64,000 nt of DNA from Cyprinodon diabolis (GCA_030533445.1 CM060064.1:44694787-44758786); one strand, 5' to 3'; shown: positions 10,601 through 25,600, counted from the first letter of the stretch. A program made the numbers and translations. Notes: generated by a model not told the origin, from the sequence alone.

Positions 10601-13600
10601 CCGCCATCCAACGTGCTGCTGCACACGCCTTATCTCTTCAGCCCATTTTGGAAGCAGTTTTTACATTAGATTTCCCAGTCATGCAAAATCTTCAACAAAC
10701 TGGATGTCCTTCTACGTTTCAAGGACTTGTTTCCATTCGCTTCTTCTAATCTCTGATTAAGTTGAGCATCATGAGCTCTGATGAAGTACGTTAATAAAAC
10801 TGGCCTTGAGATAAGCTGGTATCCTCCAAATTAAATTACATTTTATCTGAATCACTAGATTATTACCAAGTGTTGCTGCTGCTTCTAAGAATCGAAGTGG
10901 ATACCAGCTAAGATTTACATTCACTGTAACGTCAAAGGAGTGAGTGTTCAAATATAAGGGTAATTATAATAAAGGAGGGAAATAAGTCTTTATTTTTATA
11001 GTGCCAATTCATGACAAGTGATAACAAGGCACTTTACAGAGACAAATCAAATTCATAGTCAGATTGGTTAAAACTTTTCTATCCAAGGAAATGCAACGTA
11101 TGGAAGATGACGTAAATTAAAATTGAAGGGCTGTATGGAAATGGTGTTATTTCTTCACATTCAATACCATATGTCTGCACAAGGTCTAAAGAATGAAGAT
11201 GACAATGTGTGGGTCCATGAACATTTTGTACTAAGCCAATCAAGTTTAAGATTGCATTAAAGACTGCGTTTAAGCCATCACCTTAAATGTCAGCATTGAT
11301 GTTAAAATCACCCATTATAATGACCCTGTCAGTATTCAGCAATAAATCAGATAGGAACTCTGAAACTGATCTAAAAATAGTAAAGGCCTGGTAGACAGTG
11401 GAACAAGTTAAAAAGAATGGGGGAAACTAAGGATTAAAAGTTCATGCGAATTGTGACTATTAACTGGCTTTGGACTAATCGGTAAATTGGACTTAAAGCT
11501 TTTTACTACTCCTCCATCGCCCAGAATTTCTGGGTATTTAAACATTTAAAAAGGTGGAGTGAGTTGTTTCATATATGAAAACATAATACTTTTGTTGCAG
11601 CCAGGTTTCTGTAAGACAACATAAATCAATTTGATTATTAAAGGTGAAATTATTAACTAGCAAAGTCTTGAGGAGGTAGATCTTATGTTATATAAATGAC
11701 ATTTGTCTTAATTGGGTTAGCATGATTTAGCCTTTTAGCATCATTATGTAATTATTTGATTTTGGTCATTGGCAAGACACTTTCTGAATGGAGTAATTGG
11801 TGGGTAACATAATATAATATAAATAATATTTGAAACCGTGCCATGATCGGTCTGAGCACAGTAACCGAGATAACTCTTGAGTGTAAATGGCACACAAAAC
11901 TGAACAGGACCGTGCCAGACACAACCGAACCGCACTAACGTGGTACTAGTTCATCAGTAGGACTCGTCGGGATTCAGTTCCGGCTCGGTTCTCAGATAAC
12001 AAAGAGTGCATGAGCAAAACGCGTCGTCTCCTTACAGTCAGTCTCCGTAATCTGGAAATTTCAGACAATTATAAAAATACTACCTCCGCTATCGTGCCAC
12101 ATGATTTCCAGTGATGATTCTGCTTAGCAGTGGGATGAACCTCAATGTCTATAGTAGTTTGATGAACTACTATAGTAACCAGGGCTTACAGACGCAGGGC
12201 TTACAGTCCTGCGTCTGTAAGCCCTGGTTAGACTATCGTTTGTCGTATCAACTTCTCAAAAGCGACTCTGTAAAGTAAATTCACCAAAGGCTGCCTGCGT
12301 TTAGCCTCGTGAGACCATCCTGATCTCGCGAGCTTTCAAGATTTCACTTGCAGATCAGTCTGGAGACTCTCCGTTAAAGAAGATTTGGAGCCGTTCACCA
12401 AACGAACGTCCAATCAGCGTTGGCTTTGAGGCGGGTTGAGGTGTGACGTAACGAGAAGCGTGACAGTTCAGTCTAAAGAACATGGCAGCTTCAGCCGATG
12501 AAACTAGCGTTAGCGTGGCTATCGAGCAAATGTTATCAGAATTACAGAGTATTTCTTCACTGAAAGAAGAGCAAAACACTGCTCTGGAGGCTTTTCTCAG
12601 AGGAAAAGATGTTTTTGCTCTTCTCCCGACTGGTTTCGGCAAGAGTTTGATCTATCAATTGGCTTGTGCCTGGCTTGTGGTTGTGTCTTCGTCGTCGCTC
12701 TGTTAGTACGTCATATGCTTCGTTGATCTGATTGGTTTATTTGGCCCGTCTATCACCAACATAGGCCAATCAGCTAACCAGTATTTTCGCCCCTTCCCAA
12801 AATTACTTCAACGGAAGGTTTCCAGATGAATATGCGGAGCAAATCCATCTGGCGGACTCAGGTAAGCCTGCATTGCCTGACTCTCCGCAAACAACGAAAT
12901 ATCGTAATTATAACCAAAGTTCCTGAATGTTACGGGCGCCACCATGTTGATTTGCTTGTTTACCTCTAGAGAGCAGTAGTACCACAGATGGTCAGTAGGA
13001 GGCGAGGAACAGTGCTAGCGTGGCGTGTTAACTGTGGTAAGGAACTGAGCTCGGCACGGATCGGTTTTCAGAGGGTAGTGTAAATGGGGCTTATGTCTTT
13101 GCTTCCTGGTCTGCACCCTGGGCTGATTCACTTTAATATTTTATGACATTTGAGTTTAACTCTGACGTTGATATAGGACTGAAACTAACAATCCTTTTGC
13201 AAATCGATTAATCTGTCAATTATTTTTTTGAGTCATTGATTAAAAATCCAAAAGCAAAAGTTTCCTTAAATAGGATTTTTTTTTACAGAATTAAAATAAA
13301 ACTTTTCCACTTGAGGGGGTCTGGATAGACCATATTAACAGATGAAAAACATTTTTTATCTTAAATGCAAAATGTTTACATATAATATTCTTTTTACAAT
13401 TTTGATATGATTACTGATATAAGTGGGTGGCCATTAGGGGTGGGTATTGCCAAAGAAGACACGATTCGATTCAAATCACGATTCACATGCCACGATGCAT
13501 TTCTATATTTCAAGTATTGTGATGCATCGCATTTTCACTAAACACTGTTAGAAAAAAATACAGCCTTATTGAAACGACTTTTGGAGGTGTTGCCATGGAA

Positions 13601-16600
13601 ACAAATATTACTATTACTGGACATGGACACATTGACAAAAAGTGCTTAGGATTTATAAAACTTAAAATACCAAAATAAGGATAATCAGCGGCGTTTAGAC
13701 GACCTCAGTATTCCTTTAAACCAGTGAAATGAAAACACTCAAATATATGACATTTCCCGTTTTGCCAATTATGTGCGTCATATCAATTTCATTTTTACCT
13801 TCATTGTTTTTAAAGCCAAAATAAATCCAAACATCTGACTTGAAATGTGATGGAGTTGGGCGAATTTTCTCAGTCTCCTCCATGTTTTGTTTATGAATGA
13901 CTCGTCGCAGCATCCTGCGGGCGTCAAAACATCCACAGCGACATCTACTGGACTGGAAGTTGTATTACACTTTTCGGCTGATGTGTGCCAGCCATGTATT
14001 TATTCCTTTTTTTTTCATTAAGAATCAATGCCTGCCGTCAAAAATTTGAATTGCGATGCATCGTCGTGACAATTATTTTTGCACAGCCCTAGTGGCCATG
14101 TTTTAGAGTATCTACAATCAAGTTAATGTTTAATCTATTACTAAATTAGTTGACAATTATTTCAATGGTAATAATGATTTTTTCAGACCTATATTGGTAA
14201 TATATCCATTCATTCATATTCTTCCACTTATCTGTCAGGGTCACGGTGCTGTGTTTAAGTTCCCATGTTCTGAGTACAGTTTGATCCAGTCAGACCAGTT
14301 AAACCAAACAATAAACTAAATCTAAGCATACAATGTGCCAGGGGTGCAGTTTAAAGAACATCGAGTATTTGGCTCTACTTTTTGATACCATAAGCTGAAG
14401 CGACGTATCCGTTTCTCTGCTGAGGCTACGTGTCTGTCTGTGTCGCAGGTGTTCAGGGAGGACAGCATCGTCTCAGGATATCGTCATCCTCGGAGCTCTG
14501 CCATGGACTGCATCCTCAGCAGCTTCCAGATGAACAACGAAACCATCAACATTTGGACCCACTTCCTGCCCACATGGTCGGTGAAAACCGTCTTTGAGCA
14601 GAGATGGGTTTTATATATATATATATCTATATCTCTCAGTAATGTGGTTTTTGTATCCCATGGCTGCAGGTACTTTGTGTGGCGTTTCTTGGCTCTGTGC
14701 TCCACCATGAACTTCCTGAGCGACAGCTACACCTGGCCCCTGCTGGTCTACATGCTGCTCATCTGTATTTACCCCTTCACCTCCAGCTGTGCCCACACCT
14801 TCAGCTCCATGTCCGCAGAGTCAAGACACATCTGCTACTTCTTTGACTACGGCGCTCTCAGCCTCTACAGTCTGGGTAAGGTGCCTGCTGATTGGAGGAC
14901 AATCAATTAGAAACAACCGAATTCTGCTCTGGATTTCATCAAATATTTAAATCATGTCTGGAGAGAAAAAATATACTATAGTGAACTCGGTCAATTTACC
15001 ACTGCGGTCCGTTGTGACAGCAAATCCCATAATGCTTTGCAAGGAGGAATTTCCATGCAAAGCATTCTGGGAGATATCTGCCTCTTCTGAGGCCTTTCTT
15101 TTCTTCTCATGCACTTCGTAGATACCAGATTTGATTTTAAAAACTGTCCTGATGTAATGATGTAATAAGGTGTAACGCTTTTCCCTAGGCCTTCCGACGA
15201 GAGACGATCCTCCTCTGTGCTTCAAAGTGGACAGGAGGGGATTCTCCCTCCTGAGTTTTACATCAGCTGGAGTCTCCCAGTCTGATCAAAGCACCCAGTA
15301 GAGTTTAACAGACTGCGCAGTAATGTTTCTGTGTCATTTCTATTATGTAATTTAAAGTCCTAGGGAAATCATATTTAAATTTCAAATCAGACTGGTTTAA
15401 ACATGTATATAAATGTACTTTTTATCAGACCACATTGTCCCAAAATTTCTACAAAAAAAACAACCCTGTCTTAAAATCAGGCCAGTTAGTTCTACATCAG
15501 CCTGAACACCTAAATTCGGCCAACCATATATCAACGGTCATCTTTCAATCAAATTTTTTCTGTCATAGCATCTTGATTCATATGTCGCAGCTAATATACG
15601 CAACGGTTGAAATAAGAAATCAGAATAATTTCCTTTCCCATTGAGCTGCGTCCCAGTGTCCACGGGGATGGACGTCTGTGTCTTCGGCAGGCGTAGAGCT
15701 AACAGAACTGGCAGCGTTGCGAGGCAAGGGCTCAAACATGTACGGCTGGAAGCCTTCTACACCAAACCAAGCTTCTGCCGCCCTGGCGTCCTCTTCCACA
15801 ACATCTTCGTCCCCGCTTTCCTCCTCTAAATAAAAAATGGATGACGGAGGAGACTCATCCACGACCTCCGACACTAAACTCTCCTCCTCTTGCATGTTTC
15901 CGCTGTCCATAGCGTTCCTTGATAGCGTCGTTTCTAAGTCACCAATTTAGTGCTACTTGGTCCCAATGGAATTTCCCATTGGGAACCTACTAGCACTATG
16001 TTGCTAACTGGTTAGCATGATGCTTCACAGAAACTGGCCACAACCAAAAAGCTTGAGAACCTTCCGCCACAACAATCCCACCCCCTTGATAATCGACCAA
16101 TCAAATTGACTTTATTCACTCGTGTAAAGATGAGACTTCAGCCTGTTCAACCCAATTATTCACCTTATTAGAGACTAAGCATGTGGACCATTTCTGACGA
16201 GCCTCAACAGATAAATGTTTTCTCTTTTTTTGACTTGCAAATTCCCGACAGTTAAATTCAAATGATGTTAATTTCATCTTTGTTCCAGAGCCGTCTCCTC
16301 CACGACCTCGGCTCGTCTTATTTACATGTCAGAAGTTCATATGATAACATTGATGGTTTTTCTGCTCATGGTGTGCATGCAGACGCTGATCCTGTTGATG
16401 ATGGCAATTATATGTATTCTACCTGTGTAAACATTGAACCATTTCAACATACTTGGTCCAGGATTAAGAATAATCTGAAGAGGAATAACTAGACTATTGA
16501 GTCAAATGTAGAAGATTCTAAAAAATCTAAATAGCAAAACCAAAGTAACCAAATGCTGCACTGAACTGGAATAATCCAGTTTATCTAAGGGCCAACTTGA

Positions 16601-19600
16601 TCTCTATTATCTGCAGATAAAAAGAAGCAGGTTAAAAGTTGGTCCTTTGGGGACCTCTAGTGGTTAAATCTGGAACAGCACAGAAATCCTACCTTATATT
16701 TCAACATGAAACCCACAGATGATGGTGTGAATACAGTCAAAATTTATTTTAACCTACAGAGGTTGTTCTGATTCCTGAGGTTTGGCCACATTTTCAGTCG
16801 AAAGTTAAATAGCAATGGATCCTCTGAAGACCTGAGGAAAAACACGTGAGAGGCTGTTGATAATTCCTGCTTGTTTCCAGGTTGTGCCATCAGCTATGGG
16901 TATTACGTGATGCCAGACTGCTGGGTGAACAGTTGGATCCATCAACACTTTGTTCTCATCGCCATCGGGAACTCGCTGTTCTGTACCAGCATTTCCTGCT
17001 ATTCCAGGTAAGGGGAGCATAGAGACGGCAGCTAAAAACCCACCATAGAAGACTTTTGCTCTTTATTCTTCAGAAGGATCTAAAATATATCGTTTATCAG
17101 ATTTCAAATGCAAAACCTTGAGGGTTGAGATGCATGAAAGAAAAAAATCTGGGCCTACACTGTAAAAAATGTCTTAAATTGAGTGTATTTACCCTTAATT
17201 TGAGTAGATAAATGAGGTGGTTTGCCAATGGAATTAATATTTTTACTCTTAAAATAAGATAATGAGACAATGCAAGTGTGTTTTCTTATTTTAAACGTAA
17301 ATTGTCTTGTTCCATTGGCAAAATGTCACTTTTACCTCCTCAATCCAAGAACAAATCCCCCTATTTTAAGAAAAAATTACTTATCTAGATAGGGATTTTT
17401 TTCCAGTGTATAAGATCTGACAATAATCTTCTTAAAATAAGCAATATTAACCGGCATTGTATCCTATGTAAATTATGATATTTAGGATATATAGGTTCTT
17501 GACACCATTGTAAAAACTCACTATAGTGCTGATGTTGCTTTGTCCTTTAGATTTACAGCCACATTTATGAAGTCAGGATTAAATAAAGAGGTCACATGTG
17601 TATATAAGTAATCATACAAACAGCTTTATTCAAACCCAATAACTACTCTCCATGTGCATTTGGAGCGTTTTACATGAGCAGATTTAATACCATGAGGACA
17701 CCAATATGTCTCTGCTTGTAGATTATCTCCTAATTGCACGTGAACCTGTTTCTGCACTGGAAAAAATCAAAATGTATTCATTCATAAGTCGTTTTTTCTT
17801 TAACTGAGGAGGTAAGTGAGACCCTTTGCCAATGGAACAAGACAATTTACATTTAAAATAAGAAAACTATTTATTTGTCTTGTTTCAAGTGTGTATAATC
17901 TAATTACCTTGTTTTAAGAGTAAAAATCCTCATTGCATTGGCAAATCATCGTATTTACCTACTCGAATTAAGGGTAAATACACTTGGTTTGACTTATTTC
18001 TAGATCGTTTTTGCAGTGTGTGTGCATGTTAAAACTTCTTTCCTTCTTAGGGTGGAAACAACCCCCGAAAGAAAACTGCCTGTGATTGGCTACTTTTCAG
18101 GAAATCCCGCCTCCTTAAAGGGGAACGCCTTTTTTTTTTTTTTTTTTTTTTTACATTAGGCCCTTGATTTTACGTTATTCCATCATGTTCTACTCACCCA
18201 TATGAGTTTTGTGTCATTTGGAGCCGTTCTGAAGATATTCCGTTAGGTTATATCCAAGTAACGTCTTCCTATGGGCAACGAGTTGAAGGCACAAACTAAA
18301 CTGTTCATAATTTATCATTTATGGTACGCCAGCATTCATAACATGTAGGCGAATCACTGTCCCCCAGACATTTGCGGTTATATTTTTTATATTTATATAT
18401 TTTTTTAAAACAAAGCGACGCGTGTCTGACGTCATCCGCTCGCCGGTCTGGAGTCGTGACAGGCAGCCCGGGCCACAGCCGGCTACGCTCTACCCCTTCT
18501 ATTCATTCGGCGAGCTAATCTGAATCGTTCAATTCCATTTGGAGAGCGAGATCATCTGAGGTAGTAGCACTAGACCAGTGTTTTTCACTCCTGGTCCTCA
18601 AGGCACCCTGCTCTGCATGTTTTGGATGTTTCTGAGGTTCAGCAGACCTGCAGTTCAGCAAAGCCTGATAATCTGCTATCAATTGATAACAGGTTTGTGA
18701 AAGCTGGGAAACATCTAAAACACGCAGGGCAGGTTGCCTTGAGGACCAGGATTAAAAAACACTGCACTAGACATCTCCTTGGCATGTGGGTAAAACCAGC
18801 CGCAGTTTAGCGGACAGGATGAATGAATGGTAGCCGCCGCGCACCGATGACGTCATTCACACGCCGCTTTGTTTTTAAAAAATGGGTGATTGGTGCTATT
18901 TACACCCCTAGTGAGAGGGGGAGAGACATGCGGCAAAGGATCACAGGTCAGATTCGAACATGTCGAGGACATGCTAACCGCTGTGCGCTAACCACTGCGC
19001 CATCGAAGCACGCCCCAGAAACTGCTTTCTGACTTTTGAAAATATTGTATCTAATTGTTTTCCACTTATCGGCCACTGATTTGTTTAGAAAATGCTATTT
19101 ACTGCTTGTTTGCACACATACTGAGCCTTCTGCTGAGCATTCTACACATTCCTCTGCAAATTTAAAATCCTTTTCATAGCAGCAGCCTGTCTCCATGTGG
19201 ATCAAATTACACCGTTGACTATTTTTAATACTGTTTAATTTAAATGTTTTTAAGTTACGATTTTGTTTGAATTTAATTTAAAAAACGCCCCAGCTGGAAG
19301 CGAGTTCAAATCTAAAAAGTGTGACTCCTGTTTCCAGTGTGTTTCACTGGGCTTTGCATTCTTCCCTCTAACTGAAAGCATCTGGATCAGCATTACGGCC
19401 GTCATGCGGCCTTTAAACTCCCCCATAGAGACCAAATTCTTTTAGCTTAAGCGGCCCTGGAACTCGATTATGAACTCTGGAAAAGCAGCTTGACTCGTTC
19501 AGGAACACAGGCTGGTTTTATCCTACGGAAATCTGCATGGAGGAGGTTCAAAGGTTTTCCTTTCTCTTTTGCACAGATTCGTGGAGCTGCAGTTCCCAAA

Positions 19601-22600
19601 GAGAAGTAAAGCCTTACGAACAGGAGCGTTTGTTGTGCCCTTTATTTTCGACACAGCCCCTCTGTTTTACAGGGTGAGTCCTCTTCATTTTGGAAACCTC
19701 TGTTTAGTTATGTAAGCTCCCAGACGTTATTAGCATCAGATTTGACCCAGGATCTGATTCCATACAATTAATAGCATTAATGGGTTTGATAATCTGTTAG
19801 ATAACAAGTCTGTTATGCAATCTAACATTCTGTAACCGTGAAGTTCTCATTGTTTTGCTGTTTTTTTCTTTTTTTTTTAAGGTACTGACCTGCTTCTGGG
19901 ACGGCAGCAGCCCCAGTGACGCCCTGTCCAGTCACTGTTACCACCTCCTCTTCGCCTTCCTCACCTGCTTCCTGTTTACCGCCCACCTCCCAGAGAGGTT
20001 GGCCCCGGGGCGCTTCGACTACATCGGTACGAACCCCACCCTCCGTTCGCCGTCTGAGCTTTCTGATGGAGAAGCAGCCAGAAGGAGCATGGTAACTCTG
20101 GAGGAGCTGCAGCTTCTCTGGGAGAATCTGTCCACAAACAAATATTAATGATTGCAAAAAAGAATTAAAAAAAACCCCGAACACAACAGAAGACTATGAC
20201 TGAGAGAGAGTCTACAGTATTAATAAGGGCTTATCAAAAGATTTTTGTAAAATTATTTAGGGATATTTAGTCTGGATTTTCAGAGCTAGTTATCAGTTCA
20301 TCGTTGTGTTTCTAATTTATTGAGGTTTTTCAGGGTTAGGTGTGTTTCTCTAACCTGACTCCGCCAGATGGATTTGCTCCGCATATCCATCTGGAAACCT
20401 TCCGTTGAAGTAATTTTGTGAAGGGGCAAAAATACTGGTTAGCTGATTGGCCTATGTTGGTGATAGACGGGCCAAATAAACCAATCAGATCAACGAAGCG
20501 TATGACGTACTAACAGAGCCACGACGAAGAGGAGCCAATTGATAGATCAAACTCTTGCTGAAACCAGTCGGGAGAAGAGCAAAAACATGTTTTCCTCTGA
20601 GAAAAGCCTCCAGAGCAGTGTTTTGCTCTTCTTTCAGTGAAGAAATACTCTGTAATTCCGATAAAACTTGCTCGATAGCCACGCTAACGCTAATTTCATC
20701 GGCTGAAGCCGCCATGTTCTTTAGACTGAACTGTCGCGCTTCTCGTTGCGTCACACCTCAACCCGCCTCAAAGCCAACGTTGATTGGACGTTCGTTTGGT
20801 GAACGGCTCCAGATTTTCTTCAACGGAGAGTCTCCAGACTGATTAGCGAGTGAAACCTTGAAAGCTCGCGAGATCAGGATGGTCTCACGGGGCTAGTGTT
20901 TCTCCTCTTGAATATATGAGTGACGGTCACAAATAAATAAAGGAGGCAATGACAGAAAAACTGAAAGAGCTAAGAAGCCATGAACAGCGGAACATCAAAA
21001 ATCTGTTAAGCTTCAGGAAGTAGTTTTGTTTTTGAAATAATTTCAAGATATTACATTGAAGAGGTTTCATGGACTGGAGTTTGTCCAGGTTTTTTTATAT
21101 CAATATCGTCATTGTAGCGGCTAAAAACCTATATTTTAGGCTACTGGTTGCTATTACTGAAAGGCGTTGGTTTTTAGGTGCACTCAATTGAGATTATCAT
21201 GCGGATCTTTACTTTGAGTTATAATAAAGTCATTTATTAATAGAACAAAGTCAATAGTTTTACTCCTTTCCTTTACATAAACATAAATTCGACATTAATC
21301 TAAACCAAACGCTGTAAAAACTGTTTCCTCCTCTCATTAACAACACCTACACTGGAAAAAATTGAAATCTAGATACATACTTTTTTCTTAAAATAAGGAG
21401 GAGGTTAAGTGGTTTTGCCTAACAATTTACATTTACAATAAGAAAACACTATTGCATTGTCTTATTTCAAGGGCATTTTATCTAATTATCTTATTTTAAA
21501 AGTAAAAATACTCATTCCATTGGCAAACTACCTCATTTATCTACTAAAATTAAGGGTAAATACACTTAATTTAAGAAATTTTTACTTATTTCTGCATCGT
21601 TTTTCCAGTGTAGCAGAATCATGGTTGATCTTTAACCCTATCCCCAATAGACAATCAGAAGTCAAAGTAAAATACGCCCCCTGGTGGCTACCCCTACCGA
21701 GTGTGGCAGTAAACATAGCAATTGTCAAACTTAAATTAAAGGAGCCACAAATAAATATATGTTTAAATATACATAAGAGGTAAATCCGGTTTATGCATTC
21801 ATTGTTCTGCCAGTTTAACAGTTTGTAGCTTCATATAATGGACAAATATTTGTCACAGGTGTTTCAGTAATGTTTATTTTTGTTTGAAGATACATCACTT
21901 GCATCAGACCCTTTTTATCTGGAAAAGTTTTAATAACTTCCGTAATATCCAAGATCCTCAAGGTGTTGTTGAGTCCATAACTACCACCTTTTTTTCATTA
22001 TCCATTTTTGTCGTTCTTGTATTAACGGTTGATATTCTCGAATCCAACGTTTCCAAAATATATCTCAAATTTATTGGATTTGTTATATCGCATCGACCAG
22101 AATAAGGAAATGATTCGTAATGAGTTTTGTCCGTATCGTCCAGCCCTGGTCTACATTCTGTTGCGTTGCTAATCTCTCTGTTCATTATAAAACAAGCACT
22201 ATACGCTAATGTGAAACATGGTAGTGGCAGCATGATGCTGTGGAGATGCTTAACCTGGCAGGAAACGAGGGAAATGTTCAGTTTATGGGAAGATGGAGGA
22301 AATGCAATAATTGGAGGTAGTAGAAGAAAATTCATTCAGCTTTCTGCAGAAGAAAAACACTAAACCTGAAAGGTTTAAAGTGATGCATCAGTTTCTAACA
22401 GAAATGTACTTCTTCGTGTTTGTTGGTCTGTTTTATAAATTGCCAATAAAAAGTACTGAAGTGGTTTAATCGGTTTAAGCAATTATTCCCATTAGAGAAC
22501 GAAATCTCTGCCAAACTGTTAAATAATACCGTCTTTAATCTCAGCCTGAACAATATTGGCTCTACATCAGAGCGGCTTTTCATACGACTCCTCCAATTGT

Positions 22601-25600
22601 TCCTTTGCTATACTTTGTTTGTTTGCTTCTTCCAACTTTTATTGTTAGGAATTATAAAGAAGAGGAAGCAGAACCGGTTTACAACAGAAGCCAAATGATA
22701 AACAGTCTTTCTTTATTTGAAGCTACAAACGTTGAACGGAAATGAAAAGATTAAGTGTGTTACCTAATAGGCTTAACTTTGTGTTACTGCAGATCACAGA
22801 ATATTCTCCATAAAAGCCATTTTTGATCCCATTCTGTTGTCCTTATCTGACAGTTATTAATGCTATAACCCTTTAGGACTGATATGTTGCTTAAATCAGT
22901 TGATACAAATACTATGAGTTTCTCAGGTACTTATTTAAAGTTGTTTAGTACAAAAAGCATATCAAAATTTAATCATAATAAAAAAAGGTTTTATACACAG
23001 AACATCCATCCTGATAGCGCAGGGGTGCTCAAGTCCAGTCCTCAAGAGCTACTATTCTGCAACTTTTTGATGCACCTCATTTTTATCACACCTGAATCAA
23101 ACGAGTTGCTTGTTACCGCGCCTCTGCTGGGCTAAATGAGGGGTTGACCCTTTCCATTCAGGTGTGTTAGAGAAGAGATGCTTCTAAAAGTTACAGGATG
23201 GTAGTTCTTGAGGACTGGATTTGAGTACCCCTGAGATAGTTTAATACCCCATTTACACTACCCTTGAAAAACCGATCCATGCCGAGACCGGTCCGAGCTC
23301 GGTTCTGACGACCGTTTACACATCACGCTATCTCTGTTCCTCTCCTCCTCGCCTCCTAGTGACGATCTGCGGTATTACTGCCAGTATTGAAGGAGGAAAT
23401 CAAGCAGTTGGTGGCGGTAATGCACCAAAAGTTGTCTGCCAACCGCCATAAAACACAAGAAGAAGAAGACGAAGAAGGAGGGAATCGAGCAAATCAAAAT
23501 GGCGGCGCCCTTCACATTCAGAAAGTTATGCTTGATTATTATTGCTATACTTCGATATTTGCGGAGGGTCAGGCGAAGGTGGCAACCTTTCGTGGATTTA
23601 CTTGAGAAAGTCGGCTTTCGATTGTTGTTTATAGTTGTTCTTCTGTTTTGTGTTGGTTGGCAAGCAACTTCCGGAGGGGCATTACCGCCAACTACTGGAA
23701 TGGAGTGTGAATCGCGATGTGCAGCCAGACGGAGATGACGCCTTCTGCTCATGCGCTCTTGTTATCAGAGAACCGAGCCAGGGAAAAACCGAGCCGAGCC
23801 CACCTCTGGAACTGGTCTGCAGTTAGCTCGGTCCGGTTGTGTCTAGCTCGGTTCAGTTCAGTTTGCTTTCCATTTACACACGATAAGTTATCTCAGTTAC
23901 TGAGCTCGGACCGGTCTCGGCACGGTTTTTCAAGGGTAGTGTAAATGGGGTATATATCGCCCTTTTTAAGCATAAATGGAACCCCAGCACCCGGTGCAAT
24001 GAGCAGACATAAACGGATGTAGCGCCATCTGCTGGCAGTACACCGCACTATCAGAAAGCCAGACGGCTACTGCCAAATATACCCCTTTCTCACTGGCCAA
24101 AAAACCCTTTAATCTCAGGAACAATGGGGTTTTAGTGGCAGTGGGAACAGCTCTCTGACACATGTCTACACGGGTCAAACGACTCGCCAAGCGACACACG
24201 TTAAATTAACCTCGGCTCTGATCCACATGCTTTGGGAACACCATCGATTGGCTAATTTAGGTAATGCTACTGAATGCAATTTACGGAAGTCTACACACCG
24301 CAGTCTGATCTAACCAGCAGAAACAACTCTGTTTACATTTGATTAACATGGAGCAGCTCTGATAAGAGGGATTCAGACAGATAATAGAGCAAAAACATTA
24401 CAGCTCACTAACTTCTACCTAGCTTCCTCACATGTTGTTCTCCATTGTTTACTACCCTGATTTATGTTGGTTGACATCAAAGCTAACCCAGAGTCTGGTA
24501 CTGGTTTAAAAAAAATAGAAAAATGTCAAATGAATCGACTATACCTCTTCAAGAAAACCTTTTCTGGCAGTTATTATTTTGTTTTGTCTGTAAATGGAGG
24601 AAATACTTGCAAGGACCAAATGAGGTCCAGATCAAAAGTAATGATGAGATAAAATAGATTACTGTTAGATGGTATATTGGAAGTAGATGATTGAATTTGG
24701 GGGGAAAAAAAGCTTTTCCAGTTTTTATTCTGCAAAGGTTGACCTCTAAACAGAACTAAGACAAGAAATTTGAGATGATAATAAATAATTGGCTGAATTC
24801 CAAAGTCTACTGGAAGCGTGTCTGGCTGCATTTTCCCAGGTTTAGATTAAAGGATCTCTATGGATTAAGAAAGAAAATAGTTTTGATTTTAGATGTCTTT
24901 ATTAGCTTTCCTAACAAAAACAAACAAAAAAAACACTACTCTGCAAAAACTGTTCTAAATAAGTAAATATTTCTAAAAAATATGTATGTTTGCCCTAAAT
25001 CTAAGCAGGTGAATTAGATGATCTGCGAACAGAAGGAGTGTTTGATGATAAAGTACATGATGATGATAAAATGTTTTTTTTTTCTTGTATTAAATGTAAA
25101 TCACCTTATTCTGTTGGCAAATTGTCTCACTAGACTCAAATCAATGGAAAATACATAAATTCAAGAAAAATTGACTTGTTTACATTTTTTCTCAGTGCAT
25201 GGGACAAAGATGTGAACAATGTGCTGCAGAATTTCACACCTTTTCAGGCGTGAAGGAAGCCATCTATGTTAACAACCAGCCTTAAACAGAAGGGGTTGAC
25301 TCAGATTTCAGCTTGAGTTGATTCCTTCCTGTTATCATCGCAACCCCCACCCCCTTACAGGGGAACAGAAGACTTCACCTGTTCAGCCAGGCCAACAATT
25401 CCCTCTAATAACCTCCCTTTCACGGACAATACCAGTATTGTGCGTTACAGGCTGAGAAAGGGGTGGACCCGTTCGTCTGGTTTAATTTGCATGTTTTCTA
25501 AGCCAAAACAAGGCTTTGTTTTTGGTCCGCTCTATAAAGCCTCGAACTCGACGCTATTTCTGACATTTTTAATTAAAAAAACTACCTTGATGGGAAGCGA

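Larger units (their letters stand above)
11829..13092. mobile_element. Palindromic element (CCCATTTACACTACC family), copy interrupted by helicase element
   Basis: The left part 11829-12301 is the reverse complement of the right arm of the full copy at 23245-23952 (accgtgccatgatcgg, gataactcttgagtg). The right part 12866-13092 ends gagggtagtgtaaatgggg. The helicase-headed element 12302-12865 sits between them with its own target duplication, so it inserted later. The extreme left terminus is eroded. Confidence 0.65.

Noticed and set aside
23375..23752. 125-residue minus-strand frame in the palindromic element
   Set aside because: No domain or motif; opposed by an equally long plus-strand frame; likely composition-driven.
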